This document shows, one piece after another, positions 57,434-64,000 of a stretch of DNA of 64,000 nt. The stretch is taken from contig CP150551.1 in NCBI GenBank assembly GCA_049487715.1, positions 978,049-1,042,048 on the forward strand, given 5' to 3'. The notes under the pieces are model-generated. The model did no database searches. It was not told the DNA's origin and saw only the letters and a list, made by a program, of their open reading frames with translations. Both the position numbers and the translations under genes were made by a program. The stretch's first letter is position 1, and each line of letters begins with the position of its first letter. The DNA is from Pycnococcus provasolii (taxonomy: Eukaryota > Chlorophyta > Pseudoscourfieldiophyceae > Pseudoscourfieldiales).

Positions 57434-59617
57434 TCACGCATTTCGGGCCAAGAGCGTGTTGAGCGCGACTTGCACATCGGTTCGAATCGCTGCCTGTTCT
57501 TCCAAGACTTGTTGTTGCTGTTGCTGCGTAGTTGCTTGCTGCTGCGCCGTCTGCTGTTGCTGCGCATTCAACGCATCCTGTGCGCGTTGTTGCGCTGCGA
57601 GTGCCTCCCTCAACTCCTGCGCGTTTTGTCGCGTCGGTTCTTGGCGACGGGCGAGCTCCTCGTCAACCAAGCGGTTGTGCCGTACCTCGTCGAAGACGAG
57701 GTCGTGCTCTAGGTTCGTAGCATCGTACTCCCCCGCAGCGATCCCACCTTCAGCACCTCCAGCACGTGCGTGGTGCTCAAGTGCCTCTTCAGCGTACGTC
57801 GCGTCGACTTCGCCGTTGTTCAGACGGCGGCGGTGATTCGGGCGAGCATTTCCCGGTAGGCTACGTCCACCACCCGACGGATGCGCGGCACCGTTCTCGG
57901 CTTCCTCAATGCTATTGTCGATGCCGATATCCATGAGCAGGCGAGACATGCACGAACACTTCAGGTAAAATATCTCAGCATTCTGCGCACGGCTGAGCTG
58001 CTCGGGCGTGATATTGTTAGGCACATTGCGATGACTGCTTGAGATGGCGCGGAGAGTACGGCCGGTAGCTTGGTACGCCTTGCTGCGAGCCTTGTTGCCA
58101 AGCGCAATGAAAAATGTCGCAACGCCGAACAGTGGGTAGTCGTATCCTTCACCGAGCATCGCCACGACGCACACGATGTCGAGCTCGCCATTCTCAAGGC
58201 GACGTATGACACCGTCGTTGTCGGCAGCGGGGCGATCCGAAGACATGTAGTCGACTTCGAGGTAGCGTGGCCCACCCGCGCCTGCGGAGGGAATACGAAT
58301 CGAGCGAAGGAGAGTGCACACCTTCAAGGCGTGCTTTTGGTCGCGGCAAAAGCACAGTCCGGCGATGGGGCAGCCCGTTTCCCTCTTCTTGTCGAGGATA
58401 GCTCGGATCGTCGTCTTGGCGAGCCGCTCTTGTATCGTCGGGTGGGCTTCGATGGCTCGACGGAGACGCTCGCGAACTGCCTTTGGCACTGTGGGCATCC
58501 CCTCGTCATCGCCATCGTTCTCTTCCTCGTCGTCCAGATAGCCGTATTCGTCATCCTCGTCATCTTCGTTCTCGTCCAGGCCTTCGTCTTCTTCGTCGCC
58601 GCCTGCAGCTGTTCCACGAGCATTCTTGTCGTCCGCAGCCTCAAGCTGCCGACAAGTGAAGCTGGCAGGGTCCTGATCTTTCCTCACTTCCACGTTCTCG
58701 ACAGTGACGGTGTCGCCGAATACGACTGCGTGGCGCGTGGTGCGCTTGACGAGACGATTGGTTTCAGCCCACGTGAGCGGCCGCGAAAATACCGTGTGCC
58801 TCGGGATGGAGCGCCCATCTTGCCGCTCGAAGCACGCCGAAAGCAACACCGTGCGGTCTGGCCGAAGCATCTTGACAAGATTCTGGTACGAGTTGGCGCT
58901 GTGGTGGTGCGCCTCGTCAACGATGAAGTTCGCGAAGCCACACGTCGCGAGAAAATTGTCGAGCGCTCCTTCGGCGGGGTAGCCTTCTTTAACCTTCTTG
59001 AGCTCCGGCTTGAGCGTTTGCCAATTGCACACCACAACCTTCGCGTCGCGAAACGCCGTCGTTGGCGTCGCCGTGCCAGAGTCCTGCAAAATACCGCTCA
59101 CCCAGTGGGCTGGCCGATCAGCCGCGTCGGTTGCCTGGAAGGTTGTGCTAGGCACGAGGTGAACGATGCCACCTGTTCCCTCGCCAATACTACCAGTGTT
59201 CTGCAACGCCTGCCACGTATCGCTTGCTCCCTCGCGGATGCGAATGCTCGGAGTAATCACGAGCGTGCGTCCCGCTCTCCCCGCGGGCGCTCCTTGGTAG
59301 AGACTGAATACGGCCGCGAGCGCCCAGATGATGCGCGACTTGCCAGTGCCGGTCGGAATGCTCACTGCTGCAGGAAGCGTCGCCTCTGCTTGGTTCGCAG
59401 CCGTGCCAAAGTGGGCGAGCGCGTGCACGACGCTCGCTTGCTGGTACTTGTGCTCGACTCCATCCAAGTTCGGGCGCACGAGGAAGTGTCCGTTCACCAC
59501 GAGCGTGTCAAACAAAGGTCGAGCGGCCGCGGGCAGAGCGTTGCGCGCAGCGGCAAGCTCGGCGGCAGTCACCAGGTCAGAGCCGATGTTCATCTCCGCG
59601 GACTGAGCACTCTGCAT
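57434..59617 (-). CDS. Superfamily II DEAH-box helicase with acidic insert
   Basis: 727 residues from ATG 59617 (MQSAQSAEMNIGSDLVTAAE). Walker A is SIPTGTGKSRIIWAL (about residues 88-94) and motif II is FIVDEAHHH (about 234-237). The second RecA domain carries CVVAMLGEGYDYP and AYQATGRTLRA (motif VI). A long acidic stretch separates the two halves (about 350-385; DENEDDEDDEYGYLDDEEEN). The N-terminal half resembles restriction-type ResIII helicases. The C-terminal about 100 residues are Gln/Ala-rich (repeated QQQ). Targets are unknown. It is divergent from the repeat protein at the chromosome end. The frame is open to 59743, but only from TTG. Confidence 0.8.
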   Translation of the reverse strand: MQSAQSAEMNIGSDLVTAAELAAARNALPAAARPLFDTLVVNGHFLVRPNLDGVEHKYQQASVVHALAHFGTAANQAEATLPAAVSIPTGTGKSRIIWALAAVFSLYQGAPAGRAGRTLVITPSIRIREGASDTWQALQNTGSIGEGTGGIVHLVPSTTFQATDAADRPAHWVSGILQDSGTATPTTAFRDAKVVVCNWQTLKPELKKVKEGYPAEGALDNFLATCGFANFIVDEAHHHSANSYQNLVKMLRPDRTVLLSACFERQDGRSIPRHTVFSRPLTWAETNRLVKRTTRHAVVFGDTVTVENVEVRKDQDPASFTCRQLEAADDKNARGTAAGGDEEDEGLDENEDDEDDEYGYLDDEEENDGDDEGMPTVPKAVRERLRRAIEAHPTIQERLAKTTIRAILDKKRETGCPIAGLCFCRDQKHALKVCTLLRSIRIPSAGAGGPRYLEVDYMSSDRPAADNDGVIRRLENGELDIVCVVAMLGEGYDYPLFGVATFFIALGNKARSKAYQATGRTLRAISSSHRNVPNNITPEQLSRAQNAEIFYLKCSCMSRLLMDIGIDNSIEEAENGAAHPSGGGRSLPGNARPNHRRRLNNGEVDATYAEEALEHHARAGGAEGGIAAGEYDATNLEHDLVFDEVRHNRLVDEELARRQEPTRQNAQELREALAAQQRAQDALNAQQQQTAQQQATTQQQQQQVLEEQAAIRTDVQVALNTLLARNA

Positions 59618-59936
59618 GCTTGCCGCCAGAGACGAGCGAGGAGAATTTTTGACAGGGATCCGGGCAGCCGGGAGGGTGGCAGGGCACGCAAGGCACGCAC
59701 CAGGAAGGTGCCAAGTGTCGTCCCTTCCTTCGCTGGGACCCAAAAGTCGGAAAGGCTCAAAAGTCGGAGAGCAGTGAGATCTGCTCTCCCTGCTGCATGA
59801 GTTCCCAGTCCCCGCGCCCTAACAGGCTCACCCACCTGGCTCGCCCGACTTGCCGGGGGCGTTCCTCCGTCCTGCTCTCGCCTCTGCTTTCCCCTGCCCC
59901 CACCCTGACGTTACTCGATATCATCGCTACTCTGCG
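59618..59936. promoter_or_regulatory. Divergent promoter of DEAH helicase and subtelomeric repeat protein
   Basis: A 319-bp spacer without a gene. A short direct repeat of CAAAAGTCGGA lies at about 59741 and 59758. The AACCCCGAA word is not seen here, unlike most other divergent spacers. Confidence 0.35.
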
Positions 59937-61772
59937 ATGGCGTCGGCCGTGAATATCATCGACTTGACGGGAGACAGCGACGTAGACATCACAGACTCGC
60001 CACACATAAATTTCGCCGGTACGGTGCGTACCGAGCAGATGCCCAAGAAAAGGAGTTCTGAGGAGCAACTTAGAAGTGAAAACGCCAACAAGAGACAACG
60101 CACCGACGGAGCCCTGCCTCGGGTGCACGCTAAGATCCTGCGCGTTCTCACACACGACTTGAAGCCAAAAGAGGCAGACGTGCGCTGGCTCGAGCGTCTT
60201 GGCCACGTGCGTGCACTAACGAGCGGCGAGTGTAAGGCGTGCTACGATGGCCTTGTGGCTTCCATGCGCGAATTCTTGCGTTTATCTACAGACGTGAACG
60301 TCGAGGGCACATCGGAACGCATCCGTGCCGTTCACGTCGCGACACTTCTTTTCGAGGCATATGCAATGATTTGGGCGTCACCAAAAGACGAATACCTCCA
60401 GGTTTGCTGCGACTTGCTACGCAAGTCTGAGTCGACATTCTCCACGGCTGTGACATGTGCCAGAATCGAATTGGTGTTCCGCTCGCTCGAGGACGCGCGC
60501 GAGTACATGCACGCGCAGGCGGACGTGCTCAAGAGAGATCATTGGCATGCCTGGTGTCGCGACGGCAACCGGCCGGAGGACATACCGCGCGATCCGAACA
60601 AGTACTACGCGGGCAAGGGGTGGGTGTCGTGGCCGGACTTCCTCGACCCCGCACGCGCCGGCGTGCGTGCACAGGGCGCCGCGGACCGGTACAGGAGCTT
60701 CGAGGACGCGCGCGAGTACATGCACGCGCAGGCGGACGTGCTCACGCGAGATCAGTGGAGAGACTGGTGTCGCGACGACAAGCGGCCGGAGGACATACCG
60801 GGGGATCCGCAAGCGTACTACGAGGGCAAGGGGTGGGAGTCGTGGCCGGACTTCCTCGACCCCGCACGCGCCGGCGTGCGTGCACACGGTGCCGCAGACA
60901 AGTTCAGGAGCTTCGAGGACGCGCGCGAGTACATGCACGCGCAGGCGGACGTGCTCACACTTCAGCGGTGGCATGCCTGGTGTCGCGACGATAAGCGGCC
61001 GAAGGACATACCGAGCAATCCGAACAGGACCTACGAGGGCAAGGGGTGGGAGTCGTGGCCGGACTTCCTCGACCCCGCACGCGCCGGCGTGCGTGCACAG
61101 GGCGCCGCGGACCGGTACAGGAGCTTCGAGGACGCGCGCGAGTACATGCACGCGCAGGCGGACGTGCTCACGAGAGATCAATGGAGAGACTGGTGTCGCG
61201 ACGACAACCGGCCGGAGGACATACCGGGGGATCCGCAAGCGTACTACGCAGGCAAGGGGTGGGAGTCGTGGCCGGACTTCCTCGACCCCGCACGCGCCGG
61301 CGTGCGTGTACAGGGCGCCGCGGACAAGTACAGGAGCTTCGAGGACGCGCGCGAGTACATGCACGCGCAGGCGGACGTGCTCACACTTCAGCGGTGGCAT
61401 GCCTGGTGTCGCGACGATAAGCGGCCAAAGGACATACCGAGCAATCCGAACAAGTACTACGCGGGCAAGGGGTGGGAGTCGTGGCCGGACTTCCTCGACC
61501 CCGCACGCGCCGGCGTGCGTGCACAGGGCGCCGCGGACCGATACAGGAGCTTCGAGGACGCGCGCGAGTACATGCACGCGCAGGCGGACGTGCTCACGAG
61601 AGATCAGTGGAGAGACTGGTGTCGCGACGATAAGCGGCCGAAGGACATACCGGGCGATCCGGAGAAATACTACGCGGGCAAGGGGTGGGAGTCGTGGCCG
61701 GACTTCCTCGACCCCGCACGCGCCGGCAAGGCAAAGCGGATTCATACGGGTCGACGGTTACGGCTTAGTTGA
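59937..61772 (+). CDS. Subtelomeric protein with six tandem 71-residue INT_rpt-like repeats
   Basis: 611 residues. ATG 59937 opens MASAVNIIDLTGDSDVDI, a classic SUMO-interacting motif (IIDLT followed by acids). A basic stretch (NANKRQRT) that could be a nuclear localisation signal and a helical region follow. From about residue 180 there are six repeats of 71 residues (213 bp). Each reads FEDAREYMHAQADVL, WCRDDKRP.DIP, YY.GKGWESWPDFLDPARAG. The F..AR...W...C....RP.DIP..P...Y...GW..W..FL pattern resembles the phage-integrase repeat unit (INT_rpt). Repeats 2-6 alternate between two types (RDQWRDW and LQRWHAW). No catalytic integrase domain is present. It is the last gene before the telomere. 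Confidence 0.78.
   Translation: MASAVNIIDLTGDSDVDITDSPHINFAGTVRTEQMPKKRSSEEQLRSENANKRQRTDGALPRVHAKILRVLTHDLKPKEADVRWLERLGHVRALTSGECKACYDGLVASMREFLRLSTDVNVEGTSERIRAVHVATLLFEAYAMIWASPKDEYLQVCCDLLRKSESTFSTAVTCARIELVFRSLEDAREYMHAQADVLKRDHWHAWCRDGNRPEDIPRDPNKYYAGKGWVSWPDFLDPARAGVRAQGAADRYRSFEDAREYMHAQADVLTRDQWRDWCRDDKRPEDIPGDPQAYYEGKGWESWPDFLDPARAGVRAHGAADKFRSFEDAREYMHAQADVLTLQRWHAWCRDDKRPKDIPSNPNRTYEGKGWESWPDFLDPARAGVRAQGAADRYRSFEDAREYMHAQADVLTRDQWRDWCRDDNRPEDIPGDPQAYYAGKGWESWPDFLDPARAGVRVQGAADKYRSFEDAREYMHAQADVLTLQRWHAWCRDDKRPKDIPSNPNKYYAGKGWESWPDFLDPARAGVRAQGAADRYRSFEDAREYMHAQADVLTRDQWRDWCRDDKRPKDIPGDPEKYYAGKGWESWPDFLDPARAGKAKRIHTGRRLRLS
60489..61730 (+). repeat. Tandem 213-bp repeats inside the last gene
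   Basis: Six copies. The anchor word GAGGACGCGCGCGAGTACAT starts at 60489, 60702, 60915, 61128, 61341 and 61554, exactly 213 bp apart. Copies 2-6 alternate in two subtypes, so the higher-order unit is about 426 bp. The near identity at DNA level means recent expansion or gene conversion. Confidence 0.92.
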
Positions 61773-62040
61773 TTTGTTCGTGGAAGGCAGCTAGGGCGTC
61801 GAGTAAGGGCATTCCGCTAAAGCAGGGAAAGGCTCGGCGCTCGTGGCTAAGGGGATTTTCTTGAGGGTCCTCCTGAAAACGTTAGGTCATCGGTGCCAAG
61901 GCTAGTCAGCAGGGTTTATGACAGCCAACTGCCAAAGTAAATCACCAATTGTAATTCCTAAGGACTGCTCACTGTCATAATGCGAAAATCTCCAAGCAAT
62001 ACCAATTGCACGCCCGCACAAAAAATATACATACGACAAC
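61773..62040. other. Unassigned subtelomeric sequence
   Basis: 268 bp after the last stop. No ORF, tRNA or repeat seen. Confidence 0.4.
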
Positions 62041-62327
62041 GTGCGCGTCGACGTCTCAGGCTCCGGGAAACACCATTGCCCGGAGGTTGTGACGCGCACA
62101 CGTGCGTAGTTGTGCCGCCGGTAACGCGCCACAGGCCCTTTGACGCAAAACGTCTTGCAAAAAACCATGCCATAGATTTCTCGGGGTATGAGCGCATTAT
62201 CACTTCAGAACCACCACGGAGCATGCGGTACGGTGTGCGCGGACGTCACAGGCTCAAGGCAACACCATTGCCCGGAGGTTGTGACGCGCAGACGTGCGTA
62301 GTTGTGCCGCCGGTAACGCCACACTAT
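62041..62327. repeat. Two direct repeat copies of about 90 bp
   Basis: A core of 59 bp is present at 62069-62127 and 62261-62319 with one mismatch. Both contain AACACCATTGCCCGGAGGTT and then TGTGCCGCCGGTAACGC. The similarity extends about 30 bp further left with a few differences. Copies are 192-194 bp apart. Confidence 0.9.
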
Positions 62328-62350
62328 AGTTGCCACGGGTCATGACCCGC

Positions 62351-62647
62351 GTCACCGGTGACCTGGTAACGGGGGTAAGTCATGACGCGTCATGACCACC
62401 CCCCGATTTCCTGTGACCCGCGCCGTGACTTAGGGTTTTAAGGAAATTTGCCCTCCCCCACCAGAAAACCCTTACACCCTAACCAATACCCTAATCCCGA
62501 ACATGGACCTGATTTGTCGACCAACGCCCCGGTCAGGTTTTTGTTTCGCACACCATGGAGTCGTTACAAGGGAGAGAATAGGTCGAGCCCAATTCTATAA
62601 CGGGGCATCCCGTTATAGGGGTTTATCACGTGATCGGTCACGTGATC
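62351..62647. repeat. Palindrome cluster
   Basis: GTCACCGGTGAC (62351-62362) and the 18-bp GTCATGACGCGTCATGAC (62379-62396) are perfect palindromes. A hairpin with 10-bp arms CTATAACGGG lies at 62595-62604 and 62609-62618. TCACGTGATC is repeated directly at 62626 and 62638. Confidence 0.85.
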
Positions 62648-62905
62648 AACCAACGGCTCCCTTACAATAGTAACCAAACAATAAAGTATCCCTAAATAAT
62701 AACCTCAACAATACATATATACGTTGTCTAGTTCGGGGTTAGTCTCACAACAAATGCTTGTATAGTGTCTCGTAACACCTCAAGGGCGACCGTTTGAGCG
62801 AAAAATCGAGTCAAACGAACACCTAGATAGATAGTTATGAGACAAAAGATTGTGAAACTGGCAAGGGTACAGCGAATACATTGGACATTGTCATGAACGA
62901 CGCGG

Positions 62906-63032
62906 TCCGCGGTACTACTACGTCGAGGATCATGAACAACATCTTGTCCTATAACCTCAAGAGGGCGATGCCTAACCCTTGTTGGTGAGACTCTGATGTT
63001 GTTCATGATCCTCGACGTAGTAGTACCGCGGA
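62906..63032. repeat. Perfect 38-bp inverted repeat
   Basis: Left arm 62906-62943, right arm 62995-63032, 51-bp loop. The left arm begins TCCGCGGTACTACTACGTCG and the right arm is its exact complement. No ORF of note in the loop. Confidence 0.95.
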
Positions 63033-63187
63033 ATCACGGCGGCCGCCGCGCGAGCATGCGTCTGCCTCAGGGACTTCAGCAGTCGTGTTGCCGCTCGCAG
63101 CGCCAGCAGCGTCCGCAATAGCAACAAATGAGAGATGATCCTGAAAATGAGTAAATGACCATTCACCTTTCAGTGCTTTCACCATTT

Positions 63188-63230
63188 ACTGCCAGCCTGG
63201 CAATTGGGGTTAGGGTTAGGGTTAGGGTTA
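63188..63230 (+). repeat. Interstitial telomeric tract with 18-bp junction word
   Basis: ACTGCCAGCCTGGCAATT (63188-63205) followed by four GGGTTA units (to 63230). The same 18 bp recurs at 63689-63706, directly before the terminal telomere. Confidence 0.9.
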
Positions 63231-63354
63231 CGATTGGTAAGAGACGCCGTGGCATTGCCCGGAGTGTCTAAACCGCAGAGCGACGTGCATCTACATTTGC
63301 AGTCCGCAGACCGGACGACCGTGTTTTTCAAAGCACTGCCAGGGCGCGAGAGTT

Positions 63355-63470
63355 AACATCTTATATAGCATGTATAGATATATTCTTAAACATATATATC
63401 ACATATATTTGTATATAAATATATAATTATTATATATTTAAATAATTAATTAATTATTATATTGAGCGCG
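63355..63470. other. AT-rich block
   Basis: About 115 bp almost entirely of A and T (TATATA, ATTAATTAATTATTATA), inside an otherwise GC-rich chromosome, about 330 bp from the telomere. It could be a replication origin or a structural element. No gene is seen. Confidence 0.7.
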
Positions 63471-63702
63471 ACTCGGGCGGCGTGTAAGCGGTCGTGGGGC
63501 GATCGATTAGCAAATACTTTCCGCTAAGAGTATTAACAATTTGACCAACCTCGTGCCGCTAGTGAGTGCTTCGAATCAAACCTAACTGCAAAAAAAATGG
63601 CTGTTGTTATTGGCTTCGTTCTGCACGACACTGGCCGACGGTCGGGCGCATACCGGAGGCAAAATTTTTTTTTCAACATGTGCGTCAAACTGCCAGCCTG
63701 GC

Positions 63703-63797
63703 AATTAGGGTTACAATTAGGGTTACAATTAGGGATACAATTAGGGTTACAATTAGGGTTACAATTAGGGTTACAATTAGGGTTACAATTAGGGTTA
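63703..63797 (+). repeat. Degenerate telomere-proximal repeat (TTACAATTAGGG)
   Basis: Seven to eight 12-bp units TTACAATTAGGG, one with a GGATACAATT variant, between the 18-bp junction word and the canonical telomere. Confidence 0.9.
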
Positions 63798-64000
63798 CAA
63801 TTAGGGTTAGGGTTAGGGTTAGGGTTAGGGTTAGGGTTAGGGTTAGGGTTAGGGTTAGGGTTAGGGTTAGGGTTAGGGTTAGGGTTAGGGTTAGGGTTAG
63901 GGTTAGGGTTAGGGTTAGGGTTAGGGTTAGGGTTAGGGTTAGGGTTAGGGTTAGGGTTAGGGTTAGGGTTAGGGTTAGGGTTAGGGTTAGGGTTAGAGTA
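63798..64000 (+). repeat. Telomere, TTAGGG repeats
   Basis: About 33 uninterrupted TTAGGG units run to the window end, where the last bases (TTAGAGTA) deviate. The G-rich strand reads 5' to 3' outward, as expected at a right chromosome end. Confidence 0.97.

Noticed and set aside
59618-59743. Helicase extension to 59743
   Set aside because: Begins at TTG and includes promoter-like sequence; ATG 59617 is preferred.
58070-59800. 576-codon frame opposite the helicase gene
   Set aside because: Low complexity and Arg-rich; a shadow of the helicase.
60457-61794. Second plus-strand and antisense frames in the repeat array
   Set aside because: They exist because the repeat length is a multiple of three. 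The main frame has the INT_rpt-like pattern and a clear ATG with SIM.
62728-63185. Short ORFs in the subtelomere
   Set aside because: Below 100 residues, no domain, and they lie across the inverted repeat; likely chance.
63500-63660. tRNA-like stretch near 63568 (TTCGAATC)
   Set aside because: The B-box-like word stands alone. No A box or cloverleaf can be drawn around it, and no tRNA was found elsewhere by eye.
1-64000. CRISPR arrays, IS elements and bacterial operons
   Set aside because: None seen. Introns, targeting peptides, telomere and gene families are eukaryotic.

Overview
The window is the end of a linear eukaryotic nuclear chromosome from a small-genome green alga. Evidence for the green lineage: nuclear genes for PsaG, PsbR, HCF101, plastid ribosomal protein L13, cytochrome c6A, RETICULATA and DUF1823 proteins. 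The right end is a TTAGGG telomere. Genes are dense and GC-rich, mostly intronless (four have clear short GT-AG introns), with spacers often under 150 bp. A nuclear bacterial-type RNase P protein and a UGA-selenocysteine glutaredoxin fit a prasinophyte-like picoalga. The species cannot be named from sequence alone, and TTAGGG rather than TTTAGGG is a little unexpected for a green alga.

Layout. 1-12.8 kb: multi-bromodomain protein (5' end outside the window), TTC13-like TPR protein, PRA1, chorismate mutase, an ABCG transporter, PRP38 and an aldo/keto-reductase-like protein. 13-24.4 kb: selenocysteine glutaredoxin with a SECIS-like element, formate-THF ligase, mitochondrial L11, an NNF1-like kinetochore protein, RnpA, DUF1823, RETICULATA and a 2OG-Fe(II) oxygenase. 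24.5-43 kb: a 2000-residue ankyrin/cNMP-binding/EF-hand protein, CHMP5, a second ankyrin protein, a ZIP transporter, EFG1, a RING protein, a GIY-YIG nuclease, membrane proteins, an Aven-like protein and TFIIF-beta. 43-57.3 kb: a run rich in plastid functions (PsbR, PsaG, HCF101, uL13c, RecX, cytochrome c6A) plus a SERCA calcium pump. 57.4-61.8 kb: a divergent pair, a DEAH helicase and a protein with six near-identical 71-residue repeats. 61.8-64 kb: gene-free subtelomere with direct and inverted repeats, an interstitial telomeric tract, an AT-rich block and the telomere.

Organisation. Of 38 neighbouring gene pairs, 34 are on opposite strands, so genes alternate strand almost perfectly: head-to-head pairs share short bidirectional promoters and tail-to-tail pairs almost touch. 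A motif close to AAACCCCGAA recurs in the head-to-head spacers. One same-strand pair (41010-42155) is separated by only 19 nt and may be dicistronic.

Most interesting: (1) the glutaredoxin at 13761-13082, whose CPFC active site is read as Sec-Pro-Phe-Cys through an in-frame TGA, with a matching SECIS-like fold in its 3' UTR; (2) three otherwise intact conserved genes that each need a +1 frame change (about 1953, 11565 and 22072); (3) the nuclear RnpA gene; (4) the subtelomeric repeat protein and the repeat structure beside the telomere.
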